NCBI RefSeq assembly: GCF_905171765.1
Contig: NC_053392.1
Coordinates: forward strand, 105,388,220-105,452,219
Origin: Bufo bufo
Taxonomy: Eukaryota > Chordata > Amphibia > Anura > Bufonidae
Length of the DNA: 64,000 bases
Direction: 5' to 3'
The notes under the pieces were generated by a model. It was given only the letters and a program-made list of their open reading frames with translations, made no database searches and was not told the DNA's origin. Made by a program: the position numbers and the translations under genes. This document shows, piece by piece, positions 33,191-44,996 of this stretch. How positions within the stretch are numbered: position 1 is the stretch's first letter; each line of letters starts with the position of its first letter.

Positions 33191-34133
33191 AAAGGGGATT
33201 AAGAGATGTCTAACACATTTAAAATATGACCTGTTTTAGGTAGCCAGTGATTGTGTGCAGGGCACAATCACAAATTACTGAACAATGCACAGGCAGTTAT
33301 GTTTATAGCAATCTCAAGCATAACTTCGATGCAATGAACTTGCCAGCGTAAGTACAAAGTACGCCGCTGTCACTAAGTGACTTAATTTTTTTAAAAAAGT
33401 ATCAAAAATCATATTTTTTGGGGAGTGGACATGGGTGCGGGGGGGCCGGAGCGGGTGTCCCTGAATGGCAGTTTGGAAATGTGGTCACACGGCATTTTCT
33501 ATGTAATAAATTATTGCTTCTTTACACATCACAGTGTCTGTGACTTTCAAAGTCCCACAGTCCTTTGTTCTATTGCTTTAAGTATATTCTTGTTTTGAAA
33601 CAACATTGATTCTTTCTTAAAAACGGGGGGGGGGGGGGGGGGGGGGGCGCAGTTTGCCATCTTCGCCCTGGGCACCAAATGGCCTTGTCCCAGCCCTGAC
33701 CGCAAACGATGGCTCTACAGAGTATTGACTTTAGGGGGGTGAATAGTTATGCACATTGACTTTTTCTGTTTTTTTGTCCTATTTGTTTGCTTCACAATAA
33801 AAAAAAACAACAACAAAGTTGCGGGCATGTTCTGTAAATTACATGATGCAAATCCTCAAACAATCCATGTTAATTCCAGGTTGTGAGGCACCAAAATACC
33901 CAAAAAAGTCAAGGCGGGTGAATACTTTTGGATTTGCATAAAATGGCCTGGGCAGGAAGGTAAAAACTGGTCCCCTTGTATATACATTATATACCCTACA
34001 GTTTAGACAGAAAAATAAGTTCTTGCCAGAATTTTTTATTTTTTTTAAGTAATCAATAATCGGCCATAAAGTTGAAATAATCACGTGTTTGTTTTTTGTT
34101 TGTTTTTTGCCATAATTGCCTCGGCCCTAGTGC

Positions 34134-35570
34134 AGACATGACATAAACAGCCCATTAATTTCACTGTGCGCTGTGTAATTGCTCAATTCTTCTGTGGAGG
34201 AGCTGCAGGGAGCTTGAATTCTTGTTTAAGGATTCCCGCATAGATCTTCTAACAGAAAGGTATAGCCCGAAGAGGATAACCTGTTTTATACATTGATTCC
34301 CCCCCCCCCCTTTTTTTTTTAAGTAGAGGGAACCCCAGCTTACTATTCCACTGCTCAGGACAGCCCCTCGGGTAATGCCGGCGGTTAGCTTTTCAGCAGT
34401 TGGGGACCCTGGGTGCCCTCCCATTACATGCCTGACAGCAGAGTGCAGAATTTCATTAATGGAAAACGGAAACCTCTTCAAAGCCCTAGCAAAGGACAAG
34501 ACTGGCAAAGTGACAGGTGCGGACTATATTTAGGAAGCTTAGATTTTCGGAGTACTCAGCACAGAATTCGCATTGCTGACCACAAGACTTGCATTATCAC
34601 CGACACCTATGCGCCAATGTGGAGCTCAGCCTGGAAATTTAAGAGTGAACAGCAGTTATTTCATGCATGTAGGGTACAGCATGCAGCTTTGCAGTCTGTT
34701 TAACTATCTAATGCCCACCACGCTTTGCTTCTTCGCTGATGAAGGTTCATATATAACAAGTATGACCCTAGGACAGAAGCTCTTTGTTGGCGCATCTACT
34801 AATGTATATCAGGTCTCTAGCCCGAGCCAAGCGTCCAGGATTTTGCTAGGGCTGCACTTGTGTTCCAGGGAAAGTTCCAAGTAGAAGAGAAGACAGAAGA
34901 CGATTGTAAGGACTCGCTGAGGAGTGCTCTGGCCGCCCGCTAGTTGTCGGATAATATTTGAGCATTTGCATTCCCAGTAGGGGCCGTTATATCTATTTTT
35001 CATCTGGATCCTGAATCTAACTGCTTCCTGATTAAAGTGTCCCCACTTGTAGAAAACAGATTTACAGCAGGAGGAAGGAAAATCAAATGTAATGCAGCGT
35101 TCCTCGTCCTTTCAGACCGCACTTTTTTTTTTCTGCACCTTCTCTTTTTGTAAGTTCGATTATCCAGTTTAGCTACAGCAACATGAGGACCTGTCACCCC
35201 TCCTCATATGTCTGTTTCAGTAAATGTGTATTGCTCATGATATCACCATTCTGAAGCATCCTTTCTTAGAACATTGCTATGTGTCAGCCCTCTCTTATTC
35301 CTCCTAGAAGTTTATGAATAAATTGACAAAGGGGTGTTACCAGTTGGGTGATGGGCCCTACACACTGTGACCTTCTCCTATCAATGCTGACAGTGTCAGA
35401 CTGTGCAGGGACACACCACATTGACGAGACAAATGGTAATACTTGGCTTATTCATACATTTCTAGTCAGAATAAAGGAGGGACAGCGTTGTTCCAGAGTT
35501 GTCACATCATGAAGAAAATGGGTATTTACTAAAATAGACATGTCATCAGGTGGACTTCAGTAGGCGGTGG
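34134..35570. other. Non-coding stretch
   Basis: A C/T tract at 34299-34320. 35185-35500 is the second copy of the dispersed repeat at 18662. Open frames of up to 115 codons show no recognisable domain. Confidence 0.4.
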
Positions 35571-36218
35571 TTAAAGGGAACTTGTCACCTTGTACATGCA
35601 GCACCATCTGTGGTCAGCATGTTACACAGCAGGAGTTGCTGAGGATGATCTATAGGTTTGAGGGAAAAGATTTGGTATAACTTGTCATTTATTAAAGAGG
35701 TTCTCCAGGCTTTTAGGATTGATGACCTATCCTCAGGATAAGTCATCAATATCAGATTGGCGGGGGTCCGACAACTGGTACCCCTGCCAATCTGCTGTGA
35801 GAGGAGACGGTGCGCGCAGTGCACTTGTGCCGTCTCCCATTCCTGTTCACCACTGCTGTCTATGGGCTTTTCGGACCCCCACCGATCTGACATCGATGAC
35901 CTATCCTGAGGCTAGGTCATCAACCATAAAAGCCCGGACAACCCCTTTAATTCACTCTCTGCTCTTTCTATGGTTAAGGGTACAGTGGGCAGTCCTACTT
36001 AGTGACAGCTATCTCTCTAAGGAAACTCCTACAAGGAAGACTGAATCACTGAGTAGGACCGCCCACTGGACTCCTAAACACGGAAAGAGGAGGGATTTAA
36101 ATGACTAAAATACCAGATATACAAAATCTTTTCCTACAAAACTATATATCAATCTGCTTCGTTCCTCCTGCTCTATAACATGCTGCCTGTTGTGTTCAAT
36201 GTGAAAGGTTCCCTTTAA
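35571..36218. mobile_element. TTAA-target MITE (outer)
   Basis: TTAAAGGGAACTTGTCACC ... GGTTCCCTTTAA, TTAA at 35571-35574 and 36215-36218. Contains a nested MITE at 35692-35950. Confidence 0.85.
35692..35950. mobile_element. TTAA-target MITE (nested)
   Basis: TTAAAGAGGTTCTCCAGGC ... GCCCGGACAACCCCTTTAA, with inverted GATGACCTATCCTCAGGAT blocks. Related pieces are near 40996, 50945 and 57034. Confidence 0.85.
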
Positions 36219-36859
36219 AAGCGATTTTCTTAAAAAAGGGCAGAAAAGGTTATCAATAAGGAATGAGCATTACTCACCCCAGATCCCTCACCGCTGTTCC
36301 AGTCCCTACTGTCAGGAATCGCCTGCAAAACCAGTGACTGGCCCGTCTCCGCTACTGATTGGCTCAGTGGGCACTTCCAGCTGTTTGCTGTGTGTCAAGC
36401 CTTGACCAGTAAGTGGAGAGCAGCGGGGACCAGAGCACCATCGTAAGGGTGCTCACAGTGGAGGATCTGTGAGGTGAGTAATGTTTTTTGTTTTTATTTT
36501 TTTTAACCCCCTTGAAAAGCCCAATTTGAACCAAATGTGCACTAGGTATTTCATCCCTCATAGAGCTTTTTAGTTGGGGTCAGTTTTTGATCTTCAGCCG
36601 TATGGAATATGTTCCTCTGACCCGTTGCCTCTCTATTTGTGTCTCTGGTACTTTGTTCCTGTGTATGACTGACCTTTCAGATCATTATTAAGTAAACACA
36701 AGCAGGGAAGACTCTTTATATTAAGTTTGTTGCTTTGGAGCGTCTAAGTTTAGCAACAGGCGGCAGCCGCTGGATGCTTCCTTTCCCAGAATCCTTCCTC
36801 TGGGCTCCCACTCCCCCCACCATCCCAGGCCAGCACTGGCTGTCTGTCACACAGCAGCA
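36219..36859. other. Non-coding stretch upstream of the PR72 promoter region
   Basis: 36240-36520 looks like a MITE remnant (GGTGAGTAATGTTTTTTG end). 36560-36859 is unique-looking. Confidence 0.4.
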
Positions 36860-37135
36860 CTATTCCGAGGTCATGTTTCTCAGCTGCTCAGTGTTGGGAG
36901 ACTTCAGAAAAAGACAGTTTTGTTCTTGCTAAGAATTTGGTTTTGTCAAGACAAACACGGGGCTCCGTGCCGCCATACAATGCTGGAGTCTGGGAGCGGA
37001 GCGTTGGCCTTAGATTGCAAGACTCGGAGACTCTCTTTGCTGCAAAGAGTCTAGGCGAATCCCAGCTGCTAAGATCCCTAAGCTCTTTTCCCTAGCTCCT
37101 TATAACACACTCAACGTTTTTTTTTTTTACTTCAG
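36860..37135 (+). promoter_or_regulatory. Candidate proximal promoter of the PR72-type transcript
   Basis: This non-repetitive stretch lies directly upstream of the PR72 first coding exon. It contains two CAGCTG E-boxes (36881-36886 and 37063-37068) and CCTTATAACA at 37098-37107, which is close to an SRF CArG box and contains TTATAA. A start about 25-30 bp after TTATAA would give a UTR of roughly 40 nt. PR72 is known as the heart and skeletal muscle form of PPP2R3A, so muscle-type sites are plausible, but such short matches also occur by chance. Promoter function is inference. Confidence 0.35.
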
Positions 37136-37299
37136 CCTTCAGCAGTCTTGAGAGCTGGTTCTCCAAGATGATGATAAAGGACACGTCTTTGAGAAGGGAC
37201 CCCGATTTGAGGGGGGAACTGGCCTTTTTGGCTAGAGGCTGTGATTTTGTGCTCCCATCCCGTTTTAAAAAAAGGATCAAGTCTTTCCAACAAGCTCAG
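37136..37299 (+). CDS. ppp2r3a: ppp2r3a, first coding exon of the short (PR72-type) isoform
   Basis: The coding part is 37168-37299, exactly 44 codons, beginning Met-Met-Ile-Lys-Asp and containing RRDPDLRGELAFLARGCDF and a basic RFKKR stretch, ending SFQQAQ. I recognise this as the N-terminus specific to PR72, the shorter product of PPP2R3A. The B'' subunit joins the PP2A scaffold and catalytic subunits and directs the phosphatase to substrates. The donor is CAG|GTTTGG in phase 0 and joins the exon at 49097 without changing frame. A T-rich tract ending in ACTTCAG at 37121-37135 would make a good acceptor, so the 5' UTR may come from an upstream noncoding exon. Alternatively transcription starts locally just after a TTATAA box. 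The start at 37168 is chosen over the adjacent second ATG because the family begins with two methionines. Confidence 0.92.
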
Positions 37300-39180
37300 G
37301 TTTGGATGTTATTTTCTTTGTAAGCTTTGAGAGATGATGTTGGGTTTTGGTGGGTTTTGGACTGATATGGGTTGAGCGGGCCCAGCCATTTAAAACAAAG
37401 AGCGTCACCAGCAGGTCTGGGAGTTGTGCATTATTACTACATTCAGGAATAATCAATGAAAAGATTAATGAGATTTTACCATTTGACAGTATGTTACATA
37501 TAGGACTGGATACTAGACATACATTGAGCAGGTTGGACAAATTTTCAGATGAGTCAGGGTGGACTTATATGTGATGTGGTGGTTGGAGGTGGAGTTAGGA
37601 GATCACCTCCGAGGTCAGGAGGCGGTAAGAGGCCTTACGATCTAATATAGGGGGTTATCATCAGGTACTGTCAGCGGATATTACCACTCCGGTATTTGGA
37701 AAGAACATTTACCTCCTATGGAGCCACCTCACGTTTAGCACTTCTCTTCCTGTCATAATCAGCAGTGTATAATAAAGCTTCAAGTCAAAATTGTGCAGAT
37801 TGCATCGTCGATTAATCCTAATTTTCATCTATATTTGCAATCTCTTGTGGTGACCTTAGAAGACCACATTGGCTCACAGTATAATACAGGACAATGTTTT
37901 TTTCAAGGGTAAAATATCAGTGACAAAAAACACCTTGTGACACCAACAGAGAGACTCTTCTACATTTGGATGTAGCCTAATGGGACTGATGGCTAACCTT
38001 GCTGAAAAAGATTGTGACACAATTTTAGCCTCTGATGTGTTCTAAGTTTTGACCAGTGCCGCATGTTCCTAGTAAAAATAGGTGTCTAAGATTAAAATGA
38101 ATGTTCCTTCTGCTATTCATGGTGGATGTGTGTTGTGCTCTTTTGCTCCGTTTTTAGCTGAGTGGGCTATTCTCATGGTCCCCAAGGCTGCCTAGATTGA
38201 GACTCTGCCAGTGGTTTACTAAATCATAGATTAGCTCCAATCATGCTTTGGAACCAAGCATGAAAAATTGTTCTTCTATGGCATTCACAAAATGCAGTCA
38301 CCAGTAAATACAGGTCCTTGAGTTGTTGGGTGGCTACTCATACAGCTCGCACTGTGGTCATAGCCTAGCTTTCCAGAGCCAAGTTTATTTTCTGTTAAGC
38401 AGTTGGGCATTTAATTCATCAGGATGGCCACCCTGTCATAGAGGTTGTCGACAACAGTTCAGAAATCCTGACAGGTGAACCTACCAACATGTGGTTGATG
38501 GTTTTATAATACCTAATCTGGGAAATGGTAAGGACTACCCTTGGAGCTTTAGTGGCCGCCTAGAAATACTGTAGAATTTCACTCTTAACTTGGTAGGAGA
38601 AGACATTATATGATTTAGGATCGTGAAGATGGTGAAACAACACAGGCACCATCTGGTACACCATATATCCTACTTGTTTGTACTCAGTTCTGTTTGCCTG
38701 CAGTCACCACTAGAGGGAGCTCCCTGTATATACAGCCCCCACTGAACATTGAACCACCAAGAGTGTGCTTTCAGAGTACTAAGAGACCCTCCATAAATTG
38801 CCTGTGACTATATAGACAGCTCCTCGTTGATAGCTTCTCACATCCAGCTGTCAACTAGACATGCTCGATTTTGAAGAAAGTTATGTCCTGCTGAAAGGGT
38901 GGAAGTGAGCTGCCTAAAGAAAGTATAAAACATATCTTTAAGGAAAATACAAAAGAGCAAATTTATTGTAGACCCTATGACCAATAATGTGTTTTTTGTA
39001 GCTTTTCTTCCAGATCACTGCAAATGCGCTGTAAAATACTGCATTCTTTTTAGAGATTGTGAGCCAAAAATAATGCATTCACAAACACGTTCTGTTTGGG
39101 AGAATTCTTACATATTCCATTTGCTGGTCCCCAGTCTCTTAATTTTATAGACTTTGCTGTGGTATTTCTTGTGCTAGACA
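37300..39180 (+). other. Start of ppp2r3a intron 1, mostly unique sequence
   Basis: Donor GTTTGG at 37300. No repeats recognised except CACTAGAGGGAGCTCCC at 38710. No further exon-like block. Confidence 0.5.
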
Positions 39181-39184
39181 CCAT

Positions 39185-40140
39185 GTTACATAGTAACATA
39201 GTTTATAAGGCTGAAAAAAGACATTTGTCCATCCAGTTCGGCCTGTTATCCTGCAAGTTGATCCAGAGAATGGCAAAAAAAAAAACTGAGGTAGAAGCCA
39301 ATTTTCCTCACTTTAGGGGGAAAAAAATCTTTCCCGACTCCAATCAGACAATCAGAATAATTCCCTGGATCAACGACCCCTCTCTAGTAGCTATAGCCTG
39401 TAATATTATTACACTCCAGAAATACATCCAGGCCCCTCTTGAATTCCTTTATTGTACTCACCATCACCACCTCCTCAGGCAGAGAGCTCCATAGTCTCAC
39501 TGCTCTTACCGTAAAGAATCCTCTTCTATGTTTGTGTACAAACCTTCTTTCCTCCAGACGCAGAGGATGTCCCCTTGTTACAGTCACAGTCCTGGGGATA
39601 AGTAGATGATGGGAGAGATCTCTGTACTGACCCCTTATTTATACATAGTTATTAGATTTTCCCTGAGTCGTCTTTTTTCTAAAGTGATTAACCCTAATGT
39701 TGATAATCTTTCTGGGTACTGTAGTCCACCCGTTCCAATTATTACTTTAGTTGCCCTCCTCTGGACCCTCTCCAGCTCTGCTATGTTTGCCTTGTTCACA
39801 GGAGCCCAGAACTGTACACAGTACTCCATGTGTGGTCTGACTAGTGATTTGTAAAGTGGAAGGACTATGTTCTTATCACGGGCATGTATGCCCTTTTTGA
39901 TGCAACCCATTATCTTATTGGCCTTTGAGAAGCTGCCTGACACTAGTTTCTACAGCTTCGTTTTCTGTTCACTAAAATTCCTAAGTCCTTTTCCATGTCA
40001 GTGTTACCGAGTGTTTTACCATTTAGTATGTACGGGTGACTTGCATTATTCCTTCCCATGTGCATAACATTTGTCAGTGTTAAATCTCATCTGCCACGTC
40101 TCTGCCCAAGCCTCCAATCTATCTATGTTGCCACTGATTT
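39185..40140 (-). pseudogene. CR1/L2-type LINE fragment, C-terminal reverse transcriptase end
   Basis: Minus strand, 39943-39635: LPLYKSLVRPHMEYCVQFWA, then ELERVQRRATKVI, LGLITLEKRRLRENLI, the characteristic end of CR1/L2-like reverse transcriptases. After a frame change, 39587-39384 has RGHPLRLEERRFVHKHRRGF, FTVRAVRLWSSLPEEVV and FKRGLD. The 3' end at about 39185 has TGTTACATAGTAACATAG. 5'-truncated at about 40140. Sits in intron 1, antisense to ppp2r3a. Confidence 0.85.
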
Positions 40141-40995
40141 TGCAGGATGGACCAGCCACTCCTTAGTGACAGCTACCATATTGGCATGACTAGGATTTCA
40201 GAGGCAGCAATATAAACCTATGTTAAAATAAAATAAAATCCCATATATATGAAAGCCTTTTATAGTGAAAAGTGAAACGGCTTTAGGGATGACATAACCA
40301 CAGCCTGCTCTGGTTTCCCTGCTGGTCAGAGTTTGGTGCTGGATGTTCATGAGCCGCAGTTCACAGCTGGTCAAGAGGCCTGCATGCCATATCTTTTAAG
40401 AATGTGAACACAGATGCCATGGACTATTTATAGTGGACAGTGAACAGTGTCAGGCTTTCTTGAAAGTACATAGCTGTCAGAGTTGGCGTGTGCCAAGTTA
40501 TATATCTCAGGCCCAGGCCATTTCTTAACTTTTCTCCTGAAACTACAGTATTTTACAACCTACATGTAGTTATGGAGGGAAATTCTCCTCTCGCTTAGGG
40601 TTTGTCCCCCTCAATACATGTCACATCAGAGGTTTAGTTATTCTAACATGGACTAAGTAGAAAACAAAGATGTCAAGACTTCAGCAGAGCTTTGATGGAT
40701 ACTTTGATTATGAGCAGGTAGAACAGTACTGTACGTGGCATGCATGGCATTATGTATAAGCAAGAGATCATCTTTATCATGTTAACAAATGGCCTCATCT
40801 GAAGCATAGACAATCAACTAGTGTGTGCTGGGCACTGGACCACACTCTTCCATCTGAAGCCCCAACCCATAATTTTGAACATGGCACCATGTCTCCTAAA
40901 ATGTCCAGGAGGCTCCTGGAAAAATTAGACCTCCTGAACCCCCAAAAGAGTTGGCAAACCTCCCAGGTGCCACAGAAGCCTCACTAAAATCAGCC

Positions 40996-41376
40996 TTAAA
41001 GGTGTTATCTGGGAATTTGATATTGATGGCCTATCCTCAGGATAGGTCATCAATATAAGACCAGTGGGGTGTTAGGAGATAAGCTGTTTGAAGCTCTGTT
41101 GAGTGCTATGGTCTCTTCACAGCCTAAGTGCTCATGGAGTGCTGTGGCCTCTTCCTATAGCTAATCAGTGGGGATCCAACTCCCAGGACCACCGATCTGT
41201 GAGTGCTTCTGTCACCATTGACGTCGCCGTACATCAATCACATGGCCTGGGTGCAATTTGGTCCCATTCATGTGAATTGGGCTGAGCTGTGATACCAAAC
41301 ACAACCGCTATACAGCGAGGGGTGCTCTGCTAGGTAAGTTGTGAAGAGGATAAGCCATCATTATCAAATTCTTTAA
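40996..41376. mobile_element. TTAA-target MITE
   Basis: TTAAAGGTGTTATCTGGGAA ... ATTATCAAATTCTTTAA, with inner GATGGCCTATCCTCAGGAT and its complement. TTAA at both ends. Confidence 0.7.
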
Positions 41377-41855
41377 ATGTGTGTGTGGCGTTGGGGATGC
41401 CATCAGGCACAACCGCAGCGTCATTTAAATCTCTGCTCCTTTAGAACTTATAAATCATGTGTTTTCCCCAGTGCACTGCATTTTCATGGTGACAGGGTCT
41501 CTTCAAGGGGGTTTTCTGGGACTCATGGTTTTTTTTACAATAGTAGAAGCACAGCTGTGCACATTCTGCAGTAGCTGTACCCGGTACTGCTGCACAGTGC
41601 TCTTCACTGGGTTTAGTGGTTTTATTTTTGTCACATTTGAAGTTGTAATCGCACAAACCATTCCTCCAGTCAATATGGTCAAATCTGTAGCTGACTTTTC
41701 TCATCTATAGTGGGTTTTCTAAATCATTAGCCAGGGATGACAATTCTGTTTTTAGATTATTGCCTGTTATTGGACTGCCCTTCTTAGATTAGCCTGCATT
41801 CAGCTACTCTTTATTGGTGCTGTCCAGTTTGTTGTAAATGTAGTTCGTGTCTGTA

Positions 41856-42951
41856 CAGTCGTGGCCAAAAGTTTTGAGAATGACACAAATATTAGTTTTC
41901 ACAATGTTTGCTGCTAAACTGCTTTTAGATCTTTGTTTCAGTTGTTTCTGTGATGTAGTGAAATATAATTACACGCACTTCATACGTTTCAAAGGCTTTT
42001 ATCGACAATTACATGACATTTATGCAAAGAGTCAGTATTTGCAGTGTTGGCCCTTCTTTTTCAGGACCTCTGCAATTCGACTGGGCATGCTCTCAATCAA
42101 CTTCTGGGACAATTCCTGACTGATAGCAACCCATTCTTTCATAATCACTTCTTGGAGTTTGTCAGAATTAGTGGGTTTTTGTTTGTCCACCCGCCTCTTG
42201 AGGATTGACCACAAGTTCTCAATGGGATTAAGATCTGGGGAGTTTCCAGGCCATGGACCCAAAATGTCAACGTTTTGGTCCCCGAGCCACTTAGTTATCA
42301 CTTTTGCCTTATGGCACGGTGCTCCATCGTGCTGGAAAATGCATTGTTCTTCACCAAACTGTTGTTGGATTGTTGGAAGAAGCAACCCCACACATGAATG
42401 GTCTCAGGATGCTTTACTGTTGGCATGACACAGGACTGATGGTAGCGCTCACCTTTTCTTCTCCGGACAAGCCTTTTTCCAGATGCCCCAAACAATCGGA
42501 AAGAGGCTTCATCGGAGAATATGACTTTGCCCCAGTCCTCAGCAGTCCATTCACCATACTTTCTGCAGAAGATCAATCTGTCCCTGATGTTTTTTTTTGG
42601 AGAGAAGTGGCTTCAAGCATCACCCTCCTTTTAACATGTCAAGTCTGCAATTTTAACCCAATCAGCCTGGCATAATGATCTCAAGCCTTGTGCTCGTCAA
42701 CATTCTCACCTGAGTTAACAAGACGATTACTGAAATGATCTCAGCAGGTCCTTTAATGACAGCAATGAAATGCAGTGGAAAGGTTTTTTTGGGATTGAGT
42801 TAATTTTCATGGCAAAGAAGGACTATGCAATTCATCTGATCACTCTTCATAACATTCTGGAGTATATGCAAATTGCTATTATAAAAACTTAAGCAGCAAC
42901 TTTTCCAATTTCCAATATTTATGTAATTCTCAAAACTTTTGGCCACGACTG
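41856..42951 (-). mobile_element. Tc1 transposon with partial minus-strand transposase
   Basis: TA-flanked ends (41854-41855 and 42952-42953): CAGTCGTGGCCAAAAGTTTT and complement. On the minus strand 42576-42032, two overlapping frames keep VIFSDEASFRLFG (first Asp), FQHDGAPCHKAK (second Asp) and NSPDLNPIENLW (third position). The N-terminal DNA-binding part is deleted, and a frame shift near 42390 breaks the protein. Confidence 0.9.
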
Positions 42952-43054
42952 TAGATAGTTTTCATTTCGTTTGTGGTCCTCCACCAAACATGTTTGCCTG
43001 TGACCTAAAACATTAAACGATTTTGCAAGACCTAGCGGGAACCATCAACCCACC

Positions 43055-43375
43055 TTAAAGGGAATCTGTCCCCAGTTTTCTGCTGCCCTCACTATTAAAT
43101 TCTAACATCTCCTGCACATGCCGATGAGTCCCCATATGTATGAGCTCCTGGCTCTCCCTGCCCTTTTTTCATATGAATCAGCAGCAGGAGGGCATGGAGA
43201 GCCAGGAGCTCATGAATATGGGGACTCATTGGCATGCGCTCGAGCTGTTCAATACAAGATTTTGGCTGAGTCAGTTAATCAAAGTGACTTAGCATTTTGC
43301 TAAGAGGATCTTTCACTAGTTAATGTTGCTCTTAGAACTTAGGACACCATAAAACTGGTGACAGATCCCCTTTAA
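43055..43375. mobile_element. TTAA-target MITE
   Basis: TTAAAGGGAATCTGTCCCC ... GGTGACAGATCCCCTTTAA. Inner hairpin CATGAGCTCCTGGCTCTCC and complement. TTAA at 43055-43058 and 43372-43375. Confidence 0.85.
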
Positions 43376-44649
43376 TCATAACTTGCCTGCAGAAGAAAAT
43401 TTCCAATATACTTACCATCAAATTTTATTTGGACATCCCTTTTAAAGGTGGTTTCACACTAAGCATTTTTGGGCAGAAAACACTGCGGCCAGATGTTACA
43501 TGTTGACCAGCAGGAAAATATAATATGAATTTTTTGTGCCCGTCTGGTGTGTGACCACCTCTCATGCCAGTTCCATTTCCTGTCTGGTGCAGGTGTCCGG
43601 ACTTGTCTTGATTCTGCTGTGTGTTTCCATGGAAGGTACCAGACGTCTTCTGCTCAAACGTCTGTATTACACATCAGAAGATATTAAGTACGTTTCATTA
43701 GTTTTGTGATGCAGTTTAAATAAGTGATCACTGGTGGAGAGCACTCGTACTCTTTGGCTGTTCATGTCCATTGACGTCTTGGTTTTAGCAGCGCACCACT
43801 GGCTTAATTTAGACGTGGGATTTCCTTTGTGACACGTTTTTATGGTGGAAGTCTATTTTTATTTCATGAAGAAGTGCTTCATCTTACAATTCAATGAGTG
43901 CCCTTCAACTCCAGACTTCTGGCCCATAAAGTGACGTTAGACCCCTCACAGGTCAGGCTATGCGTATGGAAGGGTAATCGGATCCATTCCATCGAAGGCT
44001 CTACTCACATGTACTATTTTTGTTTATTTTTTTGTCTGCTGCAGTATTTCACTTCTGCCGTCAAAGCTTCATTTCATGTTTTTTTTTTAAAACCTACACA
44101 TTAGGATCTAAGAGCACCCAGCAAATTTTAACATAGAATAAGGTATAGACGATAGATGATGTTCCAATAATAGGCTTTATGTGCTGTTTAAACCTAAAAG
44201 AACGTCTCCATTAATGGCACTTACATAGAGGTAGGTGACATGTGGCAGAGCACTTTGTGATGTCCCCACAGCTCTGTAGATCTGCAGTGTATGTCGTCAG
44301 TGCACAAGGCTTTAGTGGTATTACTATGTCACCCTTTGTAGCCGCAGACGTATATGTGTCCGTTCCTCTTGGTAACCCTGTAATGCTGGCGTAGCAAATT
44401 GTTCCTCTGCCTAGGATACCTTTCTTCAGATAATCATTCATACTGTGTTCTGACATTCCCGGGACTTCCTACCCTGTTCCATTGCACAACATGTAATGTC
44501 TGGTATCCGTTTCCACAGGAGTAGTGGGTGACAACCTGCTTGTGTAGTGCCTAAAGGGAATTCGTCATCGGAAAATGACCTATTGTTTAAATCACGTTTT
44601 TATGTTAAACATGTTTTTTATGATATTTTTAATCTTTCATTTTAATATC
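43376..44649. other. Intron 1 stretch without assigned elements
   Basis: 43445-43500 (GGTGGTTTCACACTAAGC) looks like one end of a MITE. Nothing else recognised. Confidence 0.4.
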
Positions 44650-44651
44650 TA

Positions 44652-44994
44652 CAGGTGAAACTCGAAAACTTAGAACATCGTGCAAAAGTCCATTTATTTC
44701 AGTAATGCAGCTTTGAATTCGAATATTGTGAAAAGGGTCAATATTCTAGGCTCAAAGTATCACACTCTAGTCAGCTAATTAGTCCATACCCCCTGAGCAA
44801 AGGGTACCTCAAAATTGTAACTTTGGGGTTTCATAAGCTGTAAGACATAATCATCCAAATTATAGCAAATAAAGGTTTGAAATATCTCGCTTTGCCTGTA
44901 ATGAGTCTATCTCATATATTAGTTTCACCTTTTAAGTTGCATTACTGAAATAAATTAACTTTGCACGATATTCAAATTTTTCGAGTTTCACCTG
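44652..44994. mobile_element. Tc1/mariner MITE
   Basis: CAGGTGAAACTCGAAAACTT ... TTTTTCGAGTTTCACCTG, TA on each side (44650-44651 and 44995-44996). No coding left. Confidence 0.88.
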
Positions 44995-44996
44995 TA

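Larger units (their letters stand above)
31015..33698. mobile_element. hAT element inside Tc1, filled with tandem repeats
   Basis: The 8-bp target duplication ACCGCAAA is exact (31007-31014 and 33699-33706). Ends CAGGGCCGGTACAAGGC and its near-complement GCCTTGTCCCAGCCCTG. No transposase is seen. Contains minisatellites at 31431-32250 and 32930-33190 and a G run at 33626-33647. Confidence 0.9.

Noticed and set aside
34739..34760. CTGATGAAGG as another hammerhead-like motif
   Set aside because: No paired stem and no GAAA at the right distance.
37092..37540. Minus-strand frames over the PR72 first exon
   Set aside because: Antisense shadows. The plus-strand exon matches a known protein and has proper splice sites.
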